A stretch of 64,000 nt of DNA from Elephas maximus indicus (Eukaryota > Chordata > Mammalia > Proboscidea > Elephantidae): NCBI RefSeq assembly GCF_024166365.1, contig NC_064834.1, forward strand, positions 71,750,001-71,814,000, written 5' to 3'. Of this stretch, positions 1 to 10,729 are shown piece by piece. A program made the translations under genes and the position numbers. The notes beneath the pieces are model-generated. The model ran no database searches. It worked only from the letters and a program-made list of their open reading frames with translations, and was not told where the DNA came from. The stretch's first letter is position 1, and the number at the start of each line of letters is the position of its first letter.

Positions 1-27
1 GAAACCATAAAAAATGGATTTAAAAGG

Positions 28-228
28 CTGCCGTCAAGTCAATTTTCAACTCATGGCAACCCCTCGTGACACAGCAGAACTGCCCTCATAGGGTTTTCTA
101 GGCTTTTTTTTTAATCTTTATGGAACCAGATTACCAGGTCTTTCCCCTACAGAGTTGCTGGGTGGGTTCGAACTATCAACCTTTTAGCCAGCAGCTAAGC
201 ACTTAACCATTGTGTCACAAGGGCTCCT
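28..228 (-). mobile_element. AfroSINE, long-body subtype, antisense
   Basis: Reads on the minus strand as a tRNA-derived SINE. The plus strand shows the tail-side 'gccgtcaagtcaattttc', the body 'gcagaactgccctcatagg', the extra middle segment 'accaggtctttcccctac', the B-box region 'gtgggttcgaac' and the head end 'cacaagggctcc'. The extra middle segment is also found in the copies at 5841, 23097, 26181, 45813 and 62808, so it marks a subtype. The copy is diverged and non-coding. Confidence 0.9.
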
Positions 229-229
229 T

Positions 230-1209
230 CAAAAAGTTGTTACTAAGGCCCAAATGAAACAGCACTTCCTTATAATTTTTATCCAAAATCCAGATTACCA
301 CAGTGACATCATTCATTCTTTTGTCTATCCAAAAAAGATTGACTGCACACTTACTGTGTCCTGGGGCAGAAGTTATGGCAATGAAAAGATAGTTACTGCC
401 CTCATAGAACTTGGAGCCAAAGGCAGAGGTGGGACCACGTGATTATGAGAAAATGGGGCATGGCCGTGACGGGAAAAGCTGTGGCAGCACAGAGCAGGGC
501 CACCTAATCTGACACAGGAGTCAGGGAAAGTCAGAGGTGGAGGATGACATTGAAGCTGAGAACTCACAGAAGTCATAAGGAGGTTTACTTCAGGTAGAGG
601 GGACATGCGTGTGAAGATGACAAACAATGAATCCAGCGGCCCTAGGAGCACTGCAAATGAGCCTGGGCGTCAGGTGTCCGCATTCGAAACACAGAGCCAT
701 GTTCTTCACTCCACACTTTTGTTACGTATACAGCCATCTGGGTAATTTTCTATATTTCCATTTTTGATAAAGACATGACTGCAGAGATAGTTCTCTCCTC
801 TAAGAAAAACAGCAGCAATATGACACATTACAAATGGACACGCAGTCTCGGGGCAGGGAGGACCATAGGGAGTGGTGTGGACTGTGGATTCGGGTGAGCA
901 CGGGCTCTGTCTAAAGGCAGCATCTGATTATTGCCATGTGGGGATGCAAGCCCAGTGTTGCCAGAGCTTTTGAGTTTTCAAGAGAATCTAGAAATCCAGA
1001 CTCTTATGTGAAAATCTCTTTTTTATGTTAACTCAGAAAGTATTTAAACAGTATATACAAACCAAACAAATCACATTTATAGGCAGCGTCAGGCCTGTGG
1101 ACCCATAAAATGGGATACAAAATTAAAAAATTCGGAACACGCTCATTTTGAATTTGATAGGATTGATAATGTTTGAAACTACCATTCCCCACCTTGAAAA
1201 TGTCTACCA
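230..1209. other. Unassigned DNA, no gene seen
   Basis: About 1 kb in which I recognise neither a repeat consensus nor an exon. Short open frames occur on both strands but have no recognisable domain and no splice-site context that I can defend. Confidence 0.5.
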
Positions 1210-1401
1210 ATTACCAGTTGCTACTGAGTTGACTCCAACTCGTGGTGACCGCATGTGTGTCAGAGTCGAACTCTGCTCCACAGGGTTTTCAATGGCTGAT
1301 ATTTTGGAAGTAGATCACCAGACCTTTCATCCGAGGCACCCCTGGGTAGACTCAGACCTCAACCTCTCAGCAGCAGAGGATGTTAACCTTTTGCACCACC
1401 C
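1210..1401 (-). mobile_element. AfroSINE, 'tgtgtgtcagag' subtype, antisense
   Basis: Minus-strand SINE with 'gagttgactccaactcgtgg', 'gtgtgtcagagtcgaactc', 'ttggaagtagatcaccagac' and head end 'ttgcaccaccc'. The same wording recurs at 40384 and 45340, defining a second AfroSINE subtype in the window. An open frame runs through it by chance. Confidence 0.85.
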
Positions 1402-1518
1402 TGAAAGTGCCTACCGGACAGTAACAACAATAACCTACTCTACAATAGAAAGTAGGTAATAAGGATTTTACCACAAGCTTAAATAATGGCATAATACTGA
1501 TAACATATTTTTTTCAGA

Positions 1519-1553
1519 ATTACTATAATTATTATTATTACTATAATTATTAC
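1519..1553. repeat. ATT/TAA-rich simple sequence
   Basis: Low-complexity run of ATT and TAA triplets ('attattattattac'). Confidence 0.8.
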
Positions 1554-2559
1554 TTAGGTATGAACTAAGTTGAATGGACAATTGCTAGGGTTCTAAGTGC
1601 AAAAACGTGTTCATTTTTTAAATTTATGATTGCAAAAATGTAGATTTACAGGAAACCTGATGAGGTTAATGTGAAATGTATCAGCCTAGCATCACAAATT
1701 TAAATGTGATACGGAATGCCGCAAGAAAAAAATGTAAACCCCTCCCTGCCTTCTTAGCCTGGGGGTGGTCTTTTCTTATATATTTTCCCCCATTTTGCAA
1801 GTAAGAAATCCACTGAGCAAATGGTTTTCGTTCAACTGTCCAACTCAAACACCCTTGTCATTCTTCAGCAAGAGCTTTATTTAGAAGTTCCCAGAGAAAT
1901 GAAAGTGAGAAAACCCAGTTCAGAAAGGGACTGGATAGAAAGAGCTCCATTAACACAGCTGCTGGGCCTGGAAAGTCAACAAAGCCTGAGAATGTGTTTT
2001 ATTTGGACCTACCCTCTACTGCGCGCGGGTGATAAGGAGGCACTCGAAGCTCAGACGCTCCCTGTACTACCCGCATCCAGCCCCTTGGTGACTCTGAAAC
2101 AATGCTCCCTTTCAGATCACACAAGCTTAAGTGAATAATAATGAGGCAATACAGGGCGAAGACGGGATGTACTTCAAGCACAAGGAGGGAAGACAGTAGG
2201 GCTTTATTTCAGGTACTGCTCACTGCCCTTGTTGAGTTATTTCGGTGAACTCATTAAACCTCACTGTACCCTTGTTTCCCTCTTTGGAAAGTGGGTCTGG
2301 AGCAGTTGCTTGCAGCCATGAGACTTCTATACATCTGCCTGAGGACCTCTGTTAGATTGGAGTTGTTGTCATATGGAAAGTTTGGTGGCCAGTCTTCATA
2401 CAGCCCATGCAGGCAACAGCCAGTTTCAGAATCAGATTTGGAAGGATATCAACAGTCACGCAGTCCTGCCTTGGGTATCATAACCAGAATTTGCTCCAGG
2501 ATCCCTCCAATGGCTTCCATGACCTGACCCCAGTCTGCAAAGACCATGACTCCACTGCC
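1554..2559. other. Unassigned DNA with a possible MIR trace
   Basis: No gene recognised. Around 2235-2300 'cctcactgtacccttg' and 'tttggaaagtggg' resemble the core of a MIR element, but too weakly to call separately. Short open frames on both strands lack domains. Confidence 0.4.
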
Positions 2560-2777
2560 ATCATCTCTGCAGTTCACGTCTCACTGTTTCTGCAGCCGCT
2601 CTGGGCTTTGGCAATCTCATTCCTGCCTCTGCACTTTGCACTTGCTATTCCCTGTGCCTGGAACACTCTTCCCACAGAGTGTCACAGGGCTCAGCTCAAG
2701 GTCACCCTCACAGTGACCTTCCCTCACCATCCTGTGCAATGTCCTTCCCCAGTCATCCGCTACTACAATGCTGTAGT
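2560..2777 (+). mobile_element. L2 LINE 3' fragment, left part
   Basis: Matches the well-known non-coding 3' portion of L2: 'ctgcctctgcactttgcac', 'gtgcctggaacactcttccc', 'agctcaaggtcaccctcaca'. The element resumes at 3123 after two younger insertions, so the L2 is the oldest layer of this stack. Confidence 0.75.
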
Positions 2778-2945
2778 GTAGGTGCCATCGAGTCAGTTCT
2801 GACTTATAGTGACCCTATGTACAACAGAAGGAAACTCTGTCCAGTCCTTCACCAGCCTTACAATCCTGGTTTTGCTTGAGCCCATTGTTGCAGCCACTGT
2901 GTCAACCCATCTCATTGACAGTCTCCCTCCTTTTTGCTGACCCCA
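2778..2945 (-). mobile_element. RTE LINE 3' end, antisense
   Basis: Reverse complement of the RTE 3' terminus: 'gtaggtgccatcgagtcag', 'tgaccctatgtacaacag', 'cattgttgcagccactgtg', 'tcattgacagtctccctcc'. Heavily 5'-truncated, so only about 165 bp remain. It sits inside an L2. Confidence 0.85.
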
Positions 2946-2949
2946 CATT

Positions 2950-3122
2950 AAAAAAGAAAAAACAAAAAACAAACATGGCCATTGAGTTGATTCTGACACA
3001 TAGCAACCCTGTAGGACAGAGTAGAACTTTCCTATAGGTTTCCAAGGAGGAGCCGGTAGAGTCCAACTACCGACCTTTCAGTTAGCAGGTGAGCTCTTAA
3101 GCACTGTGCCACCAGGGCTTTT
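2950..3122 (-). mobile_element. AfroSINE, antisense
   Basis: Minus-strand SINE starting with an A-rich tail copy (plus strand 'aaaaagaaaaaacaaaaaac'), then 'ccattgagttgattctgac', 'gtaggacagagtagaac', 'gacctttcagttagcagg' and head end 'gtgccaccagggct'. It directly abuts the RTE 3' end and lies within an L2. Confidence 0.9.
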
Positions 3123-3300
3123 CTATCACATTGCCCTCTATTCTTTTCTATAGAGCATACATCACTATCAGAAACCATCTTGCAGATTATTTGTTGGGCT
3201 GTTGAGTTTCCATCTCTTCTCCTAGCTTCATGAGGGCAGGGGTCTTGTCTGTCTTACTCACTTTTATGTGTCCCCAGTGCCTGGAACTATGTCTGGTAGA
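3123..3300 (+). mobile_element. L2 LINE 3' fragment, right part
   Basis: Continuation of the L2 that starts at 2560. It carries the diagnostic L2 terminus: 'ttcatgagggcaggggtc', 'ttgtctgtcttactcac', 'ccccagtgcctggaac'. Confidence 0.75.
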
Positions 3301-5840
3301 AACACAAACGGCTTCAGACGTCAGGCAAGCAGCATCAAGGACGGATGACAACCAGGTGTGAGGCAAAGGAAGGAGCGTGGACTTGTGTGAACCGGTGAGT
3401 CTATGATGGACTAAAACCACCCAGTATTTAAACCCAGTGTTTAAATCATGGTGCAGGTGACAATAGAACACACAAGAGGTGGAACGCCATCTCTGCCAGC
3501 AGCTCCAGCTGGGCAAAGGTTATCTTCAAACACAGGTCCCAGTATGGTACCTGACACATTAGACGATGTCTGACAAACCTGGAACAGACTGGCACTCTTT
3601 CTCCTTGGGATCCAGAGCCCTCCTGGTTTTTTGGGCTTTCTTTATCGTTGACTGTGTCTCACCATTACCAAATATTATATTCAGTGAAAGACCCAGTGGG
3701 GTTTGCTTCCAAACTTGCCCCCAAAACACAACTACTTCCATTCAGAAAATAAAATACAACTAGAATTTTAAATCAAATTTTAATTAAGAGAGCTCAAGAA
3801 TGAGAACAGAAAGAAGTCAAGAATAGCAGCTGGGAGGGGGCAGAATGTATTCCCTGGTTATTTTTCAGCATAATTTCTCCTCTGAATCCCATCTGGTTTA
3901 AGCTAGCCGTGGAAAGAAATTTCTTTCCTTGCATCTTGGAGTGCATGCTGGCTGACACACGCCACCCAGCAGCAGACAATCCATGTCAACTGGGAGTCAG
4001 CGTTTTGCTGTAAGTAACCTGCAATCAGTGTAGCCCCATGGAGACCTCTGCAATAAACTTCTATAATCACCAGGAGCAGCAAAACCCCCAGAGATAAGAA
4101 ATTCTTGGCTCTCAAGCAAATTTCAAGCAGGTCTGAATTATTCTTTTTGAGGTTGGAAAATTCAGGCATTTCTCTAGCTGGGGAAAAAAAATAATAATTG
4201 AGAAGTAGAAGTATATGCCTGCAGAAAGACTGTTTATTCTGGGCGTTCTGTTCGATCCAAACCAAAAAGCTATGGAAACACATCAGAAAGAGGGCTATAT
4301 GTTTCATCCCAATTTCCAATGCGGTTGGGTACTTTCAGCCTTTCAAGTCCCAGGATCGACTTCTCCAAAGAAAGCGAGACCTCTGTGGCTCTCCCATCAC
4401 TAACCGTTAGAATACATGAATGGAATTCATCGGAAACTTCAGTTCTCCACATTTCTCAAATCAGAAATGGATGCGAAGGGAGAAAAGCTAAACTTGCTGA
4501 AAATCAAAACACTGACTACCCAACAGCGTACCCCATCGCTCCCAAATACTTTGGTTCGGAGAACTTGGGAGAGTCAGCTCTTTAACAGGAACGATTTGGG
4601 TACTACCTAGCCCTCTTGTAATTTCCCCAACGTAGAGTGATGACTAAAAGTATTTGTGATGTGCAGACTTCAGTCACCTTCAAAGCAATACCCTTAGTAG
4701 CCTGGGACGGCCAATGGGGCACAGCCAGCCATCTCCAAGTCTTTCAGAGAAAATCAGAAACTCCTGAGATCATGACGCCGCTCACTGACAAAAGTATCAA
4801 CCCATTTCAAGTGGTCCAACGGTGTTACTCTATCTACACTGAGACCCCCTCCCTTCGACCCCGTTCTTCGATCTGGAACCAAGACTTCCAGCAGAAATGT
4901 AACAGCCCTGGCGAAGCTGCGGGGATTTGGGCATTCCCACAACTTCATTGTTTGGCCCAATTGGGGAAGTCAGAAGAGGAGAGCTGGGGGGGAGGGGGGG
5001 CGGGGTTCTGAGTGAGGAAGCCACAGCCCATTGTTCCCAGTGCTGGCTCAGTCTCTCCTCCTCTCTGAAGTGGCAGTCCCCAAGGCCCCCTGCCCACCCT
5101 CAGCTCTGTTTCACATAATGCCGTAGGGGGAGCGTTTAGGCTCCGGAGACAAACAGCTCCACGCCCTCTCTCCAGGACTGAACATCAAACAAGAAAAGGG
5201 CCAGCCTGTCTCAAAGCCCCTGTCCTGCTGGCAGACTTTTAAATAAAGTCCTCTGGTGTCACTGTCCCTTTGGACCTGTTTAATCAAATGGGTTAACCGT
5301 TGGTAGTGACTCTATTACTGCACTGTGCTGTCCTGGGCGCATCCTGGAGGGAAAGGTGGGGCCTCTCAATGCCGCTGCCCGTTACCTCCCCTCTTGTCCG
5401 GAGCTGCAAATCCTGACCTGGAGAAAGACATCTGAAGTCGACACAGCCTCCCATTGTCCCTTCAGGAGCTTCTAAGAAAGCAGCCAGCTCAGCGCGATTT
5501 GAAAGGAATGAATCCCAGCCTGCGGGAAGGGGAGACAAACCGTTGCAAAGCCATAAAGCCTTCTCTTGGTTGTAGATTATAAAAAGAGGGCACATTTAGG
5601 GGTCTCCTTGGCAGGGGCTTTGTGAAGATTCATGTTGGGTCTGCGGCAGATGGTTGGCAGTTAGGTTGAGTTTTTACAATTTAGAGGATGGAATAGTCAA
5701 TGGGTCCTGAAAACATTCCAAACCCCCTTGTTAACTGGGAATAGATGTATTATTGAGTCTCAGGCACTTCTCTCCAACAAAGACGTCTTTATTAGAGGAA
5801 AAATACAAGTATATTTTACATATACATGTACACACACGCA
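3301..5840. other. Repeat-poor stretch, no gene assigned
   Basis: About 2.5 kb without any interspersed repeat I can name, unusual for this window. It includes a G-rich run at 4986-5005. Several open frames of 60-138 codons occur on both strands, overlapping one another and without recognisable domains, so none is called. The stretch could hold conserved regulatory DNA, but the single sequence cannot show constraint. Confidence 0.5.
4986..5005 (+). other. G-rich run able to form a G-quadruplex
   Basis: Two runs of seven G separated by a single A, then C and four G. The run lengths allow four G-triplets, so a quadruplex is possible on this strand. No promoter features are evident around it. 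Confidence 0.4.
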
Positions 5841-6037
5841 CCAAACAATTCCCTTGCCGTCAAGCCGATCCCAACTCACAGCGACCCCATGTGTTACAGA
5901 GTGGAACTGCTCCATAGGGTTTTCTTGGCTGTAATTTTTATGGAAGCCGATCTCTAGGCCTTTCTTTTGTAGAGCCGCTGGGTGTGTCCGAACCTACATC
6001 CTTTAGGTTAGTCGTCGAGCACAAACTGTTTGTTACA
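5841..6037 (-). mobile_element. AfroSINE, long-body subtype, antisense
   Basis: Shows 'cttgccgtcaagccgatcc', 'acagagtggaactgctcc', 'atggaagccgatctctagg' and B-box region 'gggtgtgtccgaacc'. The head is decayed. It is preceded on the tail side by an ACAC-rich run. Confidence 0.85.
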
Positions 6038-6630
6038 AAAATTTTGCTGATTCTAAAAAAAAGTAGTCAATATGCTTTAACCGATTACCCAGAAAAATGA
6101 TGGCGGAAGGGAGCACTCGCTGTCAAGCTGACCCAAGGCTATCTGACTCCTTCGCCCAGATACTCCACAAAAAGTGCCAACCTGTCTCACTTTGTTTGGG
6201 ACTGACCCCAAGATAGTGACACCAGGGTGACCTCTGGGAAGTTTCCTGCAGTGTGAATGGACATGAGTCCGTGAAAGACCCCCAGGGGCCTTTTCTCTGG
6301 ACGGTCCCCTGCTGTGACCCATTCTGCCTCTAAATGATACAGGAGGCCAGCTGATGACACAAAAACGGGCGAGATAGGAAAGGGAGAGCAAGAGCCAAGA
6401 GGAGCTCAAGACACCGGCTCCTCTGTGCATGTCTGCTGCCACAGAGCAGCTGAAATCGAGTCCGGAGCGCTGTAAATCAGGTACAGAGATGCCGCTCAGG
6501 AGAAGGCGAGTCAAAATGATCAAAAGCAGAAGGACTTAATACCAATGGACACCTTGATAAAACAACTGTAAAATCTGAGCCGCTGCCAGGAACGTAGAGG
6601 TATCTGAGGATCTATCTACGTTTATAGTTA
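6038..6630. other. Unassigned DNA, no gene seen
   Basis: No repeat consensus recognised. A 148-codon minus-strand frame (6077-6523) has no domain I know and no supporting context. Confidence 0.4.
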
Positions 6631-6638
6631 GAACCTGA

Positions 6639-6689
6639 CTAACCCAGTGAACCCAGTGCCGTCGAGTCGATTCCGACTCATAGTGACCT
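6639..6689 (-). mobile_element. 51-bp AfroSINE 3' end with 8-bp target duplication
   Basis: Only the SINE 3' end is present: 'gtgccgtcgagtcgattcc' and 'gactcatagtgacc'. It is flanked by GAACCTGA at 6631-6638 and again at 6690-6697. The exact duplication shows a genuine, extremely 5'-truncated insertion rather than a decayed longer copy. Confidence 0.85.
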
Positions 6690-6756
6690 GAACCTGAAGT
6701 GCAGGCAATAAAGCTGGTTTTGTTTTTTTCGTTGTGGTTTTCAATCCAGCCTGTGA

Positions 6757-6803
6757 CAAAAAAAAAAAAAAAGAAAGAAAAAAGAATTTTTTTTTTTTTT
6801 TAA
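6757..6803. repeat. Poly(A)/GAAA run followed by poly(T)
   Basis: A17, then GAAAGAAAAAAGAA, then T15. It resembles the A(n)T(n) structures elsewhere in the window but is less pure and has no obvious flanking duplication. Confidence 0.8.
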
Positions 6804-6922
6804 TTCTACATTGATTCATCTTTAAATCTCGGAGAATCAGCCAGCAAAATAAAACGTGCTCAAGCCTCTCCTGATTCTTAAGGTTCATTCCACATATAAT
6901 TAGTAGCATTATAGAAATCAGG

Positions 6923-7835
6923 AAAGGCGTGCATCAGGCTTGGATCCTTTCCCCATACTTATTCAATCTGTACACTGAGCAAATAATCCGAGAAACTGAG
7001 CTATATGAAGGACACAGCATCAGGATTGGAAAAAGACTCATCTAACAACTTGCAATATGCAGATGACACAGCCTTGCCTGCAGAAAAGTGAAGAGGACTT
7101 GAAGCACTTACTGATGAAGATCAAAGACCACAGCCTTCAGTATGGATTACACCTCAACGTAAAGAAAACAAAAAATCCTCACAAGTGGACCAATAAGCAA
7201 TATCATGATAAACAGAGAAAAGATTGAATTTGTCAAGGATTTCATTTTACTTGGATCCACAATCAACATCTATGGACGCAGCAGTCAAGAAATTGAACCA
7301 CATATTGGGCAAATCTGCTGCAAACGACCTCTTTAAAGTGTTAAAAAGCAAAGATGTCACCTTGAGGACTAAGGTATGCCTGGCCCAAGACTTGGTATCT
7401 TCAATCACCTCATATGCATGGGAAAGCTGGGCAACGAATAAGGGAGACCAAAGAAGAACTGATGTCTTTGAATTATGGTGTTGGTGAAGAATGTTGAATA
7501 TACCACAGACTGCTAGAAGAATGGACAAATCTGTCTTGGAAGAAGTACAGCCAGAACATTCCTTAGAAGCAAGGATAGCAAGACTTCATCTCATGGTACT
7601 TGGGAAATGTTATCAGGAGGGATCAGTACCTGGAGAAGGACATCATGCTTGGTAAAGTAGAGGGTCATAAAAAAAAGACGACCCTCAATGAGATGGATTG
7701 ACAGAGTGGCTGCAACAATGGGCTCAAACATAGCAACAATTGTGGGCATGGTGTAGTACCAGGCAGTGTTTCCTTCTGCTGTTCATAAGGTCACTACGAG
7801 TTGGAACTGATTCGACTGCACCTAGTAACAACAAC
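6923..7835 (+). mobile_element. RTE LINE, 5'-truncated, reverse-transcriptase end to 3' terminus
   Basis: Starts inside the reverse-transcriptase domain ('acttattcaatctgtacac') and carries the catalytic box as codons Tyr-Ala-Asp-Asp at 7056-7067. It continues through the C-terminal region ('ttcattttacttggatcc', 'aattatggtgttggtgaag') to the RTE 3' end ('cctagtaacaacaacag'). The reading frame is broken, the longest open piece being 87 codons (7224-7487). The flanks 'agcattatagaaatcagg' (6905) and 'agcatcgttacagagaatc' (7836) look like a decayed target duplication. Confidence 0.9.
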
Positions 7836-7857
7836 AGCATCGTTACAGAGAATCAGG

Positions 7858-8689
7858 TACTTGAATTACGGAAGATGAACACATGAAACAATCATTTCTT
7901 TTAATTATCTGAATATTGGGTGTTTTCCAGAAGGGAAGAGGTGGGAAAGAGGGGCACTGGCAACCACCTAAAGCGCTAGTGACAGATGAGTTTGACTCTG
8001 TTCTGAGTTCAGGCAGGCACTTCCGGGAAAGAAGCTGCTCAACCATGTGAGATGAATTAACTGTTTAGAGCAAAGGAACCTGATACTGTTAGTTTCTTCT
8101 CACACCGGAGCGGGACTGCCAAATTGGAGTTGAGGGCAAGGCAATGAACCATATGATTTAGAGATGGGGGTGGGGAGCTTGTTTGGATGCATGCTTTAAG
8201 GCTAAAGACCATACAAAGGCTACTGTCCAAGGTAGGCTGAAACAACCAGAAATGAATGAGTGAGGAATGTTCTGTGCAGCCTTCTCTTTGGGCAGATAAT
8301 TATTTCTTTAAGGAAAATATAATCTGTTGATTGGAGACCTCAGCACTTGAGAGTGATGACTCAGCCTGCTAATTTTAAGATTGTAATCTGCTTCTAGGAA
8401 GACAGACGGATCTTCACATCCTTATGATGGCTAGTGTCCTTAAAAAGGAGCCGAATGGCAAAGCCAGTCATCTCTTGGTTTGCTGGGAGACAACACCATG
8501 GAGATAGAATGTTGGGTATGTAGGGAGCAGGCATCTTGTTTTTCATTTCCAGGTACACGACTCTACTAGACCATATTTACTGATGACCTACTTATACTTT
8601 GCTGAATTTCCCATTTAAAACTGGTGGTGCTTTTGCAAGTCTCTGCTGGAAAGCAAAGTTTATAAAGCCTGGCCTGTGCCTACTCCTCC
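7858..8689. other. Unassigned DNA, no gene seen
   Basis: No recognisable repeat or exon. Two short minus-strand frames have no domains. Confidence 0.4.
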
Positions 8690-8858
8690 TTCTCCACTGG
8701 GCACAAGCTTGCCTATTTCTCCTTCGAATCCCAATGCAAGTCTCACTTCCTTGGAGGGGTCTTCCCTGACTAGTTTCATATCCCTGTCCCTAACAGAATG
8801 AACACACTCTCTTCTGTACCCTTATATTACTATTAGCAATAGCTCGTCACTGTATCTT
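8690..8858 (+). mobile_element. L2 LINE fragment, left part
   Basis: L2-like 3' sequence: 'tccttcgaatcccaatgc', 'tcacttccttggaggg', 'tcttccctgactagtttc'. It resumes after the MIR that interrupts it. Confidence 0.65.
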
Positions 8859-8985
8859 TCTGAGCCTCAGTTTCTTCATCTGTAGAATGGAGATCAAGCC
8901 TTACAGTGGTAATACAAGGAAAGCATACCACATGGCAGACACTGAACACACCATCTAGTGCATAGCAGGCATTCGATAAATGTGG
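8859..8985 (+). mobile_element. MIR SINE inside an L2
   Basis: MIR core and end: 'gagcctcagtttcttcatc', 'tgtagaatggagat', 'gcatagcaggcattcg'. It lies between two collinear halves of an L2. Confidence 0.75.
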
Positions 8986-9170
8986 TTTATTCCTACCTTC
9001 TATCCATATCACTAAGTATTATAGAATATATGCTTTTATTATTTTACCTGTTCCCCAACATATAAGATTAGTTTCCTGAGGGCAAAGGGCATGTCTTATT
9101 CATTTTTCTATACCCAGAATCTAGCATAAAGTCTAGAACATAGTAGGTGTACAGCAACTGGTTTATTAAT
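8986..9170 (+). mobile_element. L2 LINE fragment, right part (3' end)
   Basis: L2 terminus: 'gagggcaaagggcatgtc', 'ttattcatttttctatac', 'agaacatagtaggtg'. Confidence 0.75.
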
Positions 9171-9184
9171 AAATTACAAAATGG

Positions 9185-9370
9185 TAGCAAGTAAATAAAT
9201 TTATTTAGCAAATATTTATTTAGCACCTATTATGCACCGGGCAGTTCCCTAGGGATGGGAGATACAGTGGTGAATAAGATAGAGATAGTCCGTGTTCTCA
9301 CGGAATTTATATCCTAAGGGATAGATGGGAGGGTTGGTAAGGACATTAAATAAGCAAATATACAACAATA
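9185..9370 (-). mobile_element. L2 LINE 3' end, antisense
   Basis: Reverse complement of the L2 terminus: 'tatttagcacctattatgc', 'gagatacagtggtgaataag', 'tgttctcacggaattta'. Confidence 0.7.
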
Positions 9371-9409
9371 CTTTCATTTAGGAAGCCAATTATCATATAC
9401 AGTGTTCAG

Positions 9410-9545
9410 AGATGGATGGATGGGTGGATGGATGGATGGATGAGTGGGTGGGCGGGTGGGTGAGTAGGTGGAAAGATGGAGAGGTGGATGGAGAGAGGGA
9501 GGGAGGGATGGAAGAGATGGAAGGATGTACAATGAATGGAGGGAC
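9410..9545. repeat. GGAT/GGTG microsatellite, interrupted
   Basis: Repeated GATG and GGTG units over ~135 bp with many point interruptions and a GAGA-rich middle. Open frames on both strands here are repeat artefacts. Confidence 0.95.
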
Positions 9546-10369
9546 GAATGGCAAATGGCACTGTTCGAGTGAAGTTAAGAACAAATCTACTGGTAATCTC
9601 AACTAGACTCAGACAAAAATTACCTGTAAATCTGGATCTTCACTTGCTGCTCATTGGCAATTACTAACACAATTTATACTTCTGCCTTTAAAGATCATGG
9701 TTCACGCAAAAGCCTTTCTGGTAATAAAGGAAAGTGCTCCAGTCTTGACTGCTGCCTGTGGTCTCAACCTTCCTCCCTGCCCAGACCTTGGGGTGGCCTT
9801 CAACATACTTTCCAGCTCCCCTTGCTTAAGCAGTCCTCTTGCCTTTATCCCAGAACCCTTTTCAGAATCCAACACCCGTCTTCATCACCTCATCCAGTTT
9901 GAATAATGTGGGTAACACCTAAAATAAAAGGTGATGGAGATGAAATTTCCTGGGTGTCAACATAGTTCTCTCCTATTTGGCTTTCACTCATCAGATGCTA
10001 AAGAGGAACTCGCTGCCAGAGAATAGTTTCTTTCAACTCACCACAAAATCACAGCCTCAAATAAAATGAGAATCGCTTTATTTTTAAATAAAAGAAGTGT
10101 CTTTTAAGTCCAGATTTCTAAGTTCTCTTAGAACATGTCATATTGCTCCCTCCTCTTAAAGCCTTTTGTTAGAAAGGAAGAAGAGTAAAGCAAAGTGGCT
10201 CGAACAACAGTTGGTGTCCTTGGCAGACCCCAAAGAGGAGGAAGACCCAGAATGCCCAGTCCAATAAGCCCTTACAAAAGCCATGCCTGTAACTCAATTT
10301 CTGACTCAAGACCCTCCTAGATCCAGCTCCATCCTGCTTTTCTGGGCTTGTGCGCCATTTTGCTTTTGT
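9546..10369. other. Unassigned DNA, no gene seen
   Basis: No element or exon recognised. Overlapping short frames at 9654-9906 lack domains. Confidence 0.4.
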
Positions 10370-10649
10370 CTGGTCTCACGTTGCATTCTACTCTTTCAGG
10401 AGCTCCATGCTGCAGTCAAATGGGAGTAGCCATCATTCCTCAAGCAGACCATAATCTCTCTGTCTACTCCCTTGCTACTTCCATACTTCATTATTTCCTT
10501 CACATAAAATGCCCTTTCTCATCTGTACCTATCGAAGGGCCACCTACCTTTCGAAGGCTAACTATACTACCATCACTTTTTCTGTAATATCTTTTCTAAT
10601 TTCTCCAGCAAGTAAGCACCTTTACCCTTTATGTAGAATTTGTTGCACT
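10370..10649 (+). mobile_element. L2 LINE fragment, left part
   Basis: L2-like 3' wording: 'cttcacataaaatgccc', 'catctgtacctatcgaag', 'tttctccagcaagtaagc'. Interrupted by a SINE end at 10650. Confidence 0.5.
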
Positions 10650-10729
10650 ACTTGTAGGGTTGCTGTGACTTGGAATTGATTCAACAGCAATGGGTTTGGT
10701 TTTCTTGTTTGTTTGTTTTTGTTTAATTA
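10650..10729 (+). mobile_element. AfroSINE 3' end, 5'-truncated
   Basis: 'gtagggttgctgtgacttgg', 'attgattcaacagcaatggg' and the T/G tail 'tttggttttcttgtttg'. It splits an L2. Confidence 0.8.

Noticed and set aside
3903-4319. 138-codon minus-strand frame with a hydrophobic middle
   Set aside because: The hydrophobic run is not enough to call a membrane protein. Overlapping frames exist on the plus strand and no homology is recognised.
6077-6523. 148-codon open frame on the minus strand
   Set aside because: No domain, and it starts and ends in unremarkable sequence next to SINE remnants.
6757-6803. A17...T15 run as a further A(n)T(n) insertion
   Set aside because: Interrupted by G residues and without flanking duplication. 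More likely an old retroelement tail next to a T-run.
9393-9606. Open frames on both strands over the GGAT microsatellite
   Set aside because: Pure product of the tandem repeat.
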